Both the position numbers and the translations under genes were made by a program. This document shows, piece after piece, positions 11,923 through 21,676 of a stretch of DNA of 64,000 nt (position 1 is the stretch's first letter; every line of letters begins with the position of its first letter). The notes below the pieces were generated by a model. The model did not search any database. It was given only the letters and a program-made list of their open reading frames with translations, and had not been told where the DNA came from. This DNA is from Membranipora membranacea (Eukaryota > Bryozoa > Gymnolaemata > Cheilostomatida > Membraniporidae), in the NCBI GenBank assembly GCA_914767715.1, contig OU612074.1:14618062-14682061 (forward strand), given 5' to 3'.

Positions 11923-13330
11923 GCAGCGGCCAACCACCATGACAAGTCAGCACTATAAATCTCAGATTTATTAATTATATCATTACAACTAAAGCTGTGT
12001 ACAAACATAATCATCAGACTTTCAAGTAAATCATTGGTTACAAAAGGATTTTCTGAGTCTCACATTCAAGATTGAAGATTCATCAGCCAACCGTGTGGAG
12101 ACCGTTATGAGCTACAGATGGAATTTCTTTTACTAAGCCCCTACAGTCAATCTAGTCAGGTCTTACCGACCCTCTATTTTTGTATTGTTACTTATGATCA
12201 ATCTTTAGTTTTATTATCTCTGATACTTCGCCTCATCATTATTGGAAACTTGACACAAATAATAATACGTTGTACTCGTTATATATTATAATATAGTGCT
12301 AGTTATTCATCTTACACTGAATCTACTTATAATATTCCAACTTTTTAAATCTCAAAAAATTCAATTCAACCAATTCTCAACAAAATTTGTCAGTACACAT
12401 ATATAATGATACCTACGTTACATCATAGCATTGCCATTACCTTCTCTTAGTTTGAATCCAATTCAAATGTATTGAATTGTCTGCCAGTGGGCATAGTGAC
12501 AAGACCAGGAATGTTGACATACAGCATTCGGTGATTTGTAAAATCTGCCCCTTCTGAAAAAAGCCGTCAGATTGTCTTTCAAAACATCTGTACTTTGGTC
12601 TTTACACATATAAGCAGTGTCACTCAGTGAAACAGGTTATCGAAATTTGTTTACAACAGAGAAAAAGATGAGACTTGAGAACACTGAACGTTTCTGATGT
12701 ATGAACATGTGCTCAATTAGATTCATTGATCATCTGAGTGCACTGACATATGGGCTTGCTACCAAGTGTTTAGACTACCAGTTTGCAGTTGCTCAGATTT
12801 CATCAAATTTGTAGTTGCCCATTCATGTTAAATGGGGAGAAAACTTTAGAAAATATGACAATGATTTGCTGTAAGGTATCATACACACATCTTGCCATCA
12901 TAATAATATTTCTCATCACAGCCTCACCGGACTCCAAATCATGCTCGTTTGTCCTTAACAACCAAAGTTACAACTACTTTAACCAGTTTGAGACACAATA
13001 GGCATCGATGTAACGTCGCAACTACCTGATACTGAGAGAGACAAAACTATCACAGTGCTATGAGAGTGTTATATATTGCATGTATCACCACATATGATAT
13101 CAGAAAACGATAATAATCAACAGAAAATCTTGCTTATATGCATGTGAACTCATTGTCATAATTGATATTAATCTTAGATCATTTGTCTCAAATGTCAGCA
13201 AGTTACTTTTTAACAACGGATGTTTACTATAAAAATTCAGAAAACCTCGGTAAATAAATAAAAAAGTAAAAAAGCTATTTGTGAGCGAAAGGTATAATTT
13301 CATACACACTGAGACCAAGCTGTCAGTCTT
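11923..13330. other. Tail-to-tail intergenic region
   Basis: This separates the stop codon of the GABA-B-like gene (plus strand) from the stop codon of TRIM copy A (minus strand). It should hold both 3' UTRs; no clear polyadenylation site was decided. Homology to the other TRIM units starts at about 12779. No convincing coding exon was found. Confidence 0.6.
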
Positions 13331-16300
13331 TCACTCAAGATTATAGAATAAGACTTTCTTCTCGTCATATCTAGGTATTATCAGTATGTCACCGTCTATG
13401 AACAGGTCATACGTACGTGACCCTATACTCTGTCTTTTGTCATCCCTGATTGTCCCAATAACCTCGCCTGTAACAAAAGACCAGGATGATAAAGTTATTG
13501 CAATATTTGTATTCATTAATACAAACAAATACCTACTAATACTTCTACTCTGCAGAGAGTATTAGTAAAGAGTATATAACTTTCTTCAATCTGCGGCAAT
13601 CTGTACACCTTCAAGGATTGAACCAAGCAGGCAACTGAGGCAATTGGAACCTTTGGAAAGCAAAACGCGAAGAAAGCTAAGGTAGGAAAATTTAGTTGCA
13701 GTCTGAATTGTTCATAGTGACATTTCACACCAAACATACCATCCTTTATGGAGTTGTTCAGTAGGTGAATGCAACTACCAGAGAACAAAGGAGTGTAGGG
13801 GAGCTTGAACTTTAGTACCATAATTGTTTTGGATCATAGTGACCAATGTATGGTTTTTTTTGGTTGGGCTAGAGATAGAGATGTCCCATTATTCTATCTG
13901 ATCGCAACAAACACTTTTGCTAAGCCAGTAACTGATGGTCAATCAAATAGGTGAGTTGATCACAGCAAATACCTGTGAGCGTCTCACCTGTTTTAATATC
14001 AAGAATCCATATCTCTGTTCTGTCACTTCTCTTATTTGTCACTATCAGGTACTTCTCCCCATATCGAGCCACTCCCTGAGGATCTGTTATAACACTCTTA
14101 CACATCCATTCCTCTTCTCCTGTCTTCATGTTCAGCTGAAATACTTCATCACCATCCATATGAGATACAATTACTGAACCAGAGAGTCCTGAGCATATGA
14201 CAACTTCACCGTCGCCAGCTGACCTCAGGTGAGGGCAGTCTTTTTCATATTTTAACTTTCCTGTTTGGCTATAGACAGAAAGTTTACGTGATGCTTGATC
14301 TATTATCGTAACTGTGTCACCATTGAAAGCAAATTTATTGCCTTCACTGTAGAGACTGGCTTTTGAATGCCTCCATGACTCAATTTTATGACCTTCCAAA
14401 TTGTACACAGAAACAAGATAGGGAGTTTCGTATCCAGTGCTTGTCAGGACGTATATCTTTCTATTATTGCCTCTGACGCTTGAAACCTGGTTCTCTAATT
14501 TAACAAAAAGGCTTTTTTCACCACTGCTTCCTATTCTGATAACAGAGCCATTTTTCAGCCCCACATATACAATCCCTCTATAAGAGCACACAGTGATACA
14601 TTCACTCTCTAATGTTACTTCTCTCATCAGTTTTATCTGCTTTGGTGGCAGCAAGTCGACTGATATCCGGTAATCGTCTCCTGCAACCAAATCTATTTCT
14701 GCGATCCTTGAGGTCCGCTTCATTCCTATAGAATTAAGAGCACAGAGTATTAAAATTATAATTTTATTGGTCTCAAAAATTGGCATAGAATCAAGGTTCA
14801 GTTTAGATAAACGTACAAACGCTCAGGGACTGTATGCTTGGATCATCTCATGCCTATGAATTGATATGATATTAGAGTCGAGGGTGAGATGGTGAGATGG
14901 TGAGATGGTGAGATGGTGAGATGGTGAGATGGTGAGAGGGTGAGATGGTGAGATGGTGAGAGGGTGAGATGGTGAGATGGTGAGATGGTGGGATGGTGAG
15001 ATGGTGAGATGGTGAGATGGTGAGAGGGTGAGATGGTGAGATGGTGAGAGGGTGAGAGGGTGAGATGGTGAGATGGTGAGATGGTGAGATGGTGAGAGGG
15101 TGAAATGGTGAGATGGTGAGATCGGTTAGCGCGCTTGCTATTCACTGCCAGGCGATTAGTGCCGCTTGAGTTCCAGGTTTGAGTCCAACTGAGGGAGCTT
15201 TCAAGGTTGATTGTTCCAGCCCCCTTGGGTGTATACCTCTGCTGAATTGATTTGATATCAGAAATTTAGAGGTAATTTTCCCTCCCAGCTCCCTCACTCT
15301 GGGCGTAGTAAGTTAGGAGTCCTTCAGCGTAGCATTCCAAAATCTGTTTGAAGTATGCACAAATAGTATTTACCTTGGCTATCACAGGTGCTGAGTTTGA
15401 GTTGGTTCTTCAGGACAAGTGATGGAAATCCTTCTCCTATTAAATCTCTCAACTTCTTCTCTAACTGGTTATGATGTGTGACCAAATCAACCTGCAAAGT
15501 TCAAACATACTATACTCTATAATCTGTGTACGAGCTGTGCTCCAAATTTTAAAGCCTTGAATTGAGCAGAACAGCACTGAACCGAGTATATACATTGTAT
15601 CATTTCTTTAGCTAAAAGTCTAGTTTTTCCCAAATCTACCTAGTTATCTTATAGTGATAGTCAAAGGAATAGTCATTTGCAAAATCAATTGCTCTACACT
15701 TAGACATTCTTCTTTGCAGTTGTCTGTATTATGATCAAAGAAAAGAATCTCAAGCACGAAACAACACAATTGTTAATTCGATTGATATTCTCAGTTCATT
15801 TATGTAACTGACCATGTGAACATCTTTAAGTTTGGCATCAAACAAGAGCAGCTCTGTTTGAAGTTTATCCATTTTAACTCCGGCCTCTTCATCGAGATAT
15901 TTAGTGATGTCGTCTTTAGCTTTGTCTCGATTAGCGCGTAACTCTGTCTCAATTTTCGTATACTCCTGTTTTATGGCCTCAATCTGGTACAATGAGTTAA
16001 AACTGATTTAGCTCGATGGATCAAAAGCCATTCATACTACCAAAATATATGAGGAAAGGGCGCTGTGTGGGGCTGTAAAGGTTTCTCTATTTTTGCATTT
16101 CAAGATAAATGGCTTGTTTTGATGCGTTATGAACATAGCAGCATGAAATTTGAGCCTACAACAAAAGTTTAACAGGTATAAGTTTAACTATACTATACTG
16201 TATGGGACTATCAAAACTGGAACTTTATTCTTTCATTGCAGCTGAGGAGAAAACACTGTCACAACCACACTGACCTGTTCATCTCTTGTTTTATGTAGAG

Positions 16301-18094
16301 TTTTAATCATCTCCTCGGTCTCGCTATCCCACACAGATAGTATAACTGATGTAGTTTTTACTAACTCTGATATCTGACGATCCTTCTCTTTAGCCTTCTC
16401 TCTCAGAGGGTCAATTACAGTATGGAGGTCTACAACCAGCATCCCGAGAGGCATAAAGTCATGGCAAGAACCTGAAAGGAATTGAATTGTCTCATCATGT
16501 CACCAAAGGAAATAACGACACCTGAAAGGTCAAACACCTTGAGCTTGAGCTTTGGTGAGATACAGTTTGTAGAGAAAAAGTGGTATTCTTTTTCGAAGCG
16601 AATATTACTTTGATCAACATCACAGTGTCATCTAGCTTAGTGAGTCACTCACCATCTGAGCAAAAATCATCAGCATGCAGACAATCGGTGCAGATGACCT
16701 TGAGGCACTTCCTACATCCTGCATTAAGTGCAGAGTTAGCGTGTTCAGTACATTTTCTTATCTCCAGTTCACGAGATCGCAGTTTATAATCATCCATACC
16801 AATCATGTGACCATCATGTGACCTGTGTATCTCCTCATGCATCTAAAAGAATTACAAATGGAATCATCAAAGATCCTTGAATCCTAAGGCTGATAACATT
16901 TTACTATTGTTACTGTTTTACGTGCAAACATCGGTTTTCTGATTATATTTTATTTCATGTTGATTGAGTAATATTTCTCGACGACTGATTTTGAAAATCA
17001 TTTTTATTGATAGGGTATAGCCTAGCAGTAAGGTTTAGGTCACATTAAAAATAATAACATAATCTAGATGTCAAAACACAAACAACAAGGGGTCAACTGT
17101 TAAATTACCACATCATCATTCATAAATTCAATTTGAGGCAGCAAGTAACGTTAAAATGATATGTTTATATATATGTTGTGAATCATACTCTTCTTTCAAT
17201 ATTTACAAAAATTAAATCACTGCTCTGATTTCATTAGGTGCTCTGTAAGTTTAGCTGTGTATTACTCGTTCTTAGGACCCTCAATCAAATAGGAATTCTA
17301 CAATATATAAATATGAAACTCACCAGTTCATGTTTCTTACAGAATTTTGTAGCACATTCTGTACAGTACACTTTACTATACTGATCATGTACACCATCAT
17401 GAACACAGATATCACAGAGAAGTTTATATTCTCCTTTCACTACTGAGGGCAGCTCATCTACACTCATATCTGTTACGTGTCTGCAGCAGTGTAAAACATG
17501 AACGTTATTAAAGGATATGCAGAAATCACAGACTTTTGGGAAACAGAAAATGTACAATCATCTCTGATTCACTGTGACTAATTCGTGAGGGTCGTTCAAT
17601 TTGAAACTGCCCACATCACTTATTTTTATTGCTTCTAGCTGAGTGAGTGAGACCTTCTAGGCGTTTTGGCCCCATATCGCTCACTCCTTGATGGAACTAT
17701 ATACACTCTGAGTGTACAAATCTGTCTATTTAAAAGACCAAAGATTTTTTCCCATGTGATATAATATAACTTCTGTGTGTTACGATGGTCTTTGTGATAA
17801 CATGTTTGAGCCTATATCAAGGCATTTGTATAATAAGCGATTGTTGATTACTGACCTGCATATCGGGCACTTAGTGATCTTATTCTTCTCCCGATCAGTA
17901 GTGAGACAGGGGAGACAAAACACATGAGAGCATGGTAGAGCTTTAGGTGTGGTTAGATTATCATCTACATTCAGACAGAATCTACATGATAAACTCATGA
18001 CATCTGCTGTCACAGTGGTGGATTTAGTCTCTCCTACATCATCTGGTTCAGGAGAGAACGCACATTCCCCAATGTCCATCGGATGAGATGCCAT
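13331..18094 (-). CDS. TRIM protein copy A: RING, two B-boxes, coiled coil, six-bladed propeller
   Basis: Probable cytoplasmic E3 ubiquitin ligase of TRIM type; RING recruits E2, the coiled coil dimerises, the propeller binds substrate (family knowledge). Exons on the minus strand: 18094-17856, 17480-17324, 16842-16653, 16471-16275, 15983-15813, 15491-15374, 14725-13988, 13467-13331; 1,947 bases, 648 aa. RING: C37-C40, C55-H57, C60-C63, C76-C79. B-box 1: C102, C105, C119, C122, C127, H130. B-box 2: C163, H166, C175, C178, C183, C186 with C193/H199. Coiled coil about 205-350. The propeller, about 360-648, shows six repeats and an NHL-like DPQGVARYGEKYLIV. The ATG at 18094 lies nine bases after a TTCTTGCAG acceptor, so a spliced 5' leader exon is likely. 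Exon 7 ends at AAAACAG|GTGAGA, which restores KTGEVIGT across the last intron. Architecture resembles TRIM2/3/71 without a filamin domain; orthology is not claimed. Confidence 0.88.
14882..15122 (+). repeat. (GGTGAGAT)n minisatellite in TRIM A intron 6
   Basis: About 30 copies of the 8-mer GGTGAGAT with GGTGAGAG variants form a C-free plus strand of about 240 bases. It abuts a tRNA-like sequence at 15123 and is absent from units B and C, which have an unrelated short GACATTGT-type repeat in the matching intron. Confidence 0.92.
15123..15300 (+). repeat. tRNA-derived SINE-like element
   Basis: It begins CGGTTAGCGCGCTTGC (A-box-like) and has CAGGTTTGAGTCC (B-box-like) about 45 bases on. A tail with CCAGCCCCCTTGGGTGTATAC resembles, in inverse orientation, the tail of the insert at 24372-24625. 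It lies in TRIM A intron 6. Confidence 0.5.
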
Positions 18095-18170
18095 AGTCTT
18101 AAGCTGCAAGAAGATGTATATAAGAGTGTTGTTACAAAGATGCATGGATCAATACACTATAGAGGTGGAC

Positions 18171-18479
18171 ATTACAAAATAAAGTACAGTTGTGAAGTGG
18201 TTCCTACATATCGTAGCAGCGGGTGGATTGTGTATACCCACAAATGAGTGTAGCAAAAGTAGAGAGCTGAGCCTAGCATACACGCGCCCCAGCATGCAAT
18301 CACATGAATCCAACATGCATTCAGACAAGCACACTTTGCCTGCAATGGTACTCCTTTGTTCACCAAACAAAAGGCCTTTTGTTACACAGCTCACATAGGT
18401 GCATTGGGGCATGTCTCCCTGACATCGGCCCCCAGGGCCTATCCAACATACTACAGCATAGGTGTACTTTATTTTGTAA
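18171..18479. mobile_element. MITE with 18-bp terminal inverted repeats, about 309 bp
   Basis: The left end ATTACAAAATAAAGTACA is matched by its exact inverse TGTACTTTATTTTGTAAT at 18463-18480. Flanks are TGGAC (18166-18170) and TGGAT (18480-18484), a plausible 5-bp target duplication. Units B and C have the uninterrupted GAGGTGGACGAGCGAG at the same place, an empty site. It lies 77 bases upstream of the TRIM A start codon. Confidence 0.85.
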
Positions 18480-19191
18480 TGGATGATCGAGTTGAAAGAT
18501 CCTGGAACTGGTTGAAGAAACGAGAGTAGACTTAGTAAAAAACAAGCATAACTAGGAAAATATGCAATCTTGACTCCAACTAGCACACTCTGATGGTTTC
18601 ATGATTACATTGGTTGAGCAAATTACTGCTACCAACAAAATTCTGATGAAATTGGTGTGGAGGAGGAAAATCTCTGCCCTGTCCGCTTCCTGCTTTTTAA
18701 AAATACATGTCTGACAAGAAAGCTGTGGAAAATATAGAGATTGATGAAAGAAGACAGAGCCAAATTACTCAGGGTTTCCTTGCCCTCTGTGGATCTGTTG
18801 TTCAGCAGCATACAGGCAGGTTGAGGCAAGCAGATCTCCACTTCCACTGCAGAATGTTTGGTTTGACCCAAGGAGTAACAGCAACAACTCCTTGGTTTGA
18901 CTTGTACATTTTGCTGCGATCATTGATCGACAGTAAGTATCAGATCAGGATCTGAGAGTGACTTAGGGACTGTAGGGAGGGTGGCTGCCTGGTGACTACA
19001 CGTGCTTTCTTGGCAAAAAACCTGGAAAAAACCAACCACAAATTCAATTAAATCCTGGATTTGAATGACATTTCAATAAATGTATCCCTAATTTGTTGCC
19101 CCTTATCAATCATCATGAATGTACTTTGCCATGAGTGCTTGTCTGTAAGCCCCAAGGGCTCATGAGTTCAATTGACCTGCTACATTCAGAC

Positions 19192-19292
19192 CACAGGTCT
19201 ACTCCAAAACCTGGGATTTTGGCAATTGTTTGACTGGCTCATGGGGAGCAGTCAAACATTGCCAAAATCCCAGGTTTTGGAGTAGACCTGTG
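19192..19292. mobile_element. Fold-back MITE, hAT-like, with 8-bp target duplication
   Basis: This is a 101-bp near-perfect hairpin with arms of about 44 bp starting CACAGGTCTACTCCAAAACC and a short loop (GCTCATGGGGAG region). It is flanked by ATTCAGAC (19184-19191) and ATCCAGAC (19293-19300). Units B and C carry a single ATCCAGAC here, so the insertion site is seen empty twice. An 8-bp duplication is typical of hAT elements. Confidence 0.88.
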
Positions 19293-20453
19293 ATCCAGAC
19301 ATAAAAGCTGCAGTTTCCTTTTCTTTGATTTCCTATTGTGGATTCAGAATAAAATGTGTAACTAGACTAGCTGGTGTTGATAAGGCAGACCAAACAAGAT
19401 CTGATTGGGCATCAGCCTGTTAAAAGTTATATGATTGGGTTTTGAGAAATATAGCCGTGGTTAATTTTATAACTTTGAGTTCTGAGGCTATTATTTGGAG
19501 TTATTTGTTCAGCATGTGAGGGGGGAAAACCCAGCCGTCACGAGAAGCTTATTCTGTGCCACTATCTCCCTGGTGCCACATCCTCAATTCCTTGCATCAT
19601 CATTGTTGAATGCAAGTGGTGATAAGCTTGGATTTTAGTCAGCCAAGATGATACAAACAGGTAATAAAGTGATTATGAACAAAAATATTGAATGTGCCTA
19701 GCTAGCTAGAGTGAGTGCCATGGGTGTTTAGGGAGCGCCCCTACTATCACAATCATACACAGCATTGATTTGAAGTAATTTAGCCTGAATGTGTTAAATT
19801 GATATGATTTTATCTTACAAACTACATTGTATTTTACATTTCAATTCATGAGGAACACAATTTCAAGTCAAGCAAAGTACATAGTAGTAATTTGGAAAAA
19901 AAACAATCAATACAAAAGCTTCGATATGATCACAGTACAAAACACAACACAATATAAAGCATTTCAAAAACTGTAAAAAGGCATTGGTGGAAGATTTTTG
20001 TCAGATTCAGCATTCTTGGACGGAGTTTCTGGGTGGGTGGTGAGATAAATACCCACCAGGTATGTATGATACTGATGAGATCTACTAGGAATTAACAGAA
20101 AAAAAGCTGATGAAAATTAAATCTAGCGCCTTTGTTTAGGCTTAATTTGTAACATTATGCAAGATTTAGTGAATGAATTACCTTATAAGATAAAATAAGG
20201 TTTTAGGCAGGCAACTGGAATAATGTAGAGAAGCATCACAGGTACTGATAGAATAAATGATAGAACAATAGGATTTACATCTTTTTATGTCATCTTACTT
20301 TCCCCACGATGTCATTACATTATGTCACAACACAATCACGTCCTGCTGATAGTGACAATTAAAACGGTGTAAAGCAAAGCCATGCCATTGTATCTTAGTC
20401 TTGCATACATGACGGTCATGCGATACTGTGGTAGCATAAGTTCTCTTAGATGA

Positions 20454-20590
20454 CTAGTCTTTATAAGATGGGGGGTTGTCAACAGGTTTGTAAGCTGCAA
20501 CGTAAGACTCAGGCTGGTGGTTTCCGGAGCCATCAGGTACAGAAATCATTCCACTTTGAGGCCTGGCTTGATGTGTGGATCTCGATGCTC
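20454..20590 (-). pseudogene. Orphan duplicate of the last exon of the MAM/CUB receptor
   Basis: Its 137 bases correspond one to one with the receptor's last exon (38111-38247). The reading frame is intact for all 45 codons including the stop, with a single clear replacement (YEPV to YKPV), and the CATATAG acceptor is kept. The C-terminal PPSYKD is preserved. No other receptor exons are nearby, so it is a duplication relic carried with TRIM unit A. It could serve as an alternative last exon only if transcription ran through the TRIM array. Confidence 0.9.
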
Positions 20591-21676
20591 CTATATGACA
20601 AAAAAATACCACGATATAACTCACTTAAAAATATTATACTGTATGTAATCCAAGGGAGTTTGGGACACACTTCCAGATACCCTGGTGGCCAGCATTGGGC
20701 AGAAAAAGAGATAAATTATTTCATGAAAATGCTTGATGAAAATCTATGCAGTATTACTTGTATGCAAATTTCATATTGTACAACAATTGAGGGAATGTTT
20801 AGCATCAAGTTTAATTGTAGCTGCCATGTACAGCATCTTGTTCAACCTGTTTTTAGATTTTGGAGTTACAGGATTGCAGGTTTTATGCTTGGTTCACATT
20901 GTCCCAGATGACACTAGGATGCCATCCCAGATGCTTATCCCAGTCACATTATAACATTCATCCCAGATAGCCATCCCAGATAGCCATCCCAGATAGCCAT
21001 CCCAGTCAATATGAACCAGAAAATGACACAATCCCAGACTGTCTGGGTCCGTCTGGGATAGCATCGGGAAAGTTCGTAAGCGTCAAACTTTCCCGATGCT
21101 ATAAAAATTCAAATTTAGGTTGTCACTAGTTGGTCAGATTTCACCATATTTGTAGTTGTCCATTCATGTTAGGGTGGAGGTAAATAATAAAATACCACAA
21201 TAATTCTGCTGTTAAGTATTACACACACTAGCCATCGACATTACCTCGCACATGGCATCGTCACCTGACTCAAAAGTCTTCGAGACCATTTTGTTTGTCA
21301 TCAACAGCCAAAGTGACAACTATAGAGAGTAGTTTGAATGAGAAGCAATTAGCATTGATGTAAAGTTGTCACTGCTTGATAGTGAGAGAGACAAAACTAT
21401 TACAGTTTTAAAATGAGAGTATCATATATTGTTTGGTAACCACTTTTGAGATCAGAAAACGATCAACAATCAATAGAAAATCTTGCGTTATCCGCATGTA
21501 AACTCACTGTCATGATGGAAAATAATCTTAGATCTTTTATGTTGAAGGTAAACAAGTTACTCTTCAACAACCTGCTGTCAACTGTGAACGTTCACAAGAA
21601 CCTCGGTAAAAAATAAAAAGCTAATGTGAGCGTTAAGTCATAATTTTACACGCATCGAAATCAGTCAGTCAGTCTT
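20591..21676. other. Junction of units A and B, no gene recognised
   Basis: Homology to the receptor's last intron continues to about 20685. Then follows a stretch shared with 29013-29330 that holds several GATAGCCATCCCA repeats (about 20935-21005) and a hairpin at 21059-21101 (TAGCATCGGGAAAGTT with its inverse). Unit B starts at about 21117 with the 3' flank of TRIM copy B. Confidence 0.65.
21059..21101. repeat. Short perfect hairpin, also at 29271-29313
   Basis: TAGCATCGGGAAAGTT and its exact inverse are separated by about 11 bases. The same hairpin ends the 29013-29330 block in unit B. It is probably the end of a small fold-back element carried at both duplication junctions. Confidence 0.7.

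Larger units (their letters stand above)
18095..20453. other. 5' flank of TRIM copy A (no gene recognised)
   Basis: Much of this is shared with the 5' flanks of copies B and C (for example the block at 18690-18960 matches 27000-27230 and 35830-36060), so it may hold the promoter and leader exon. Two transposon-like insertions are specific to this unit. Short open frames here overlap the repeats and show no family similarity. Confidence 0.6.
12779..21116. repeat. Tandem segmental duplication, unit A
   Basis: This is the oldest and most diverged of three units, each starting with a recognisable CAGATTTCA(C/T)CA...TTTGTAGTTG block. It holds TRIM copy A, about 2.4 kb of 5' flank, and an orphan copy of the last exon of the MAM/CUB receptor at 20454-20590. 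Unit-specific insertions are the elements at 18171-18479 and 19192-19292 and the minisatellite at 14882-15122. Confidence 0.85.

Noticed and set aside
12783-13001. 72-aa plus-strand frame
   Set aside because: It lies in the 3' flank of TRIM A; the matching sequence in B and C has stops and no conserved protein.
13516-13821. Exon-like segment between TRIM exons 7 and 8 (SNCLSCLLGSILE frame)
   Set aside because: It has an acceptor and fits phase, but exon 7 has a better upstream donor at 13988 (AAAACAG|GTGAGA) that joins exon 8 to give the natural KTGEVIGT strand of the propeller. The segment is treated as intron.
14843-15145. Open frame of SHHLTISP repeats
   Set aside because: It is the translation of the GGTGAGAT minisatellite, not a gene.
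18149-18586. 145-aa minus-strand frame upstream of TRIM A
   Set aside because: Most of it lies within the MITE at 18171-18479; units B and C lack it.
20937-21056. CRISPR-like array of CATCCCAGATAGC repeats
   Set aside because: Repeats are directly adjacent without unique spacers and the DNA is animal; it is a short tandem repeat.
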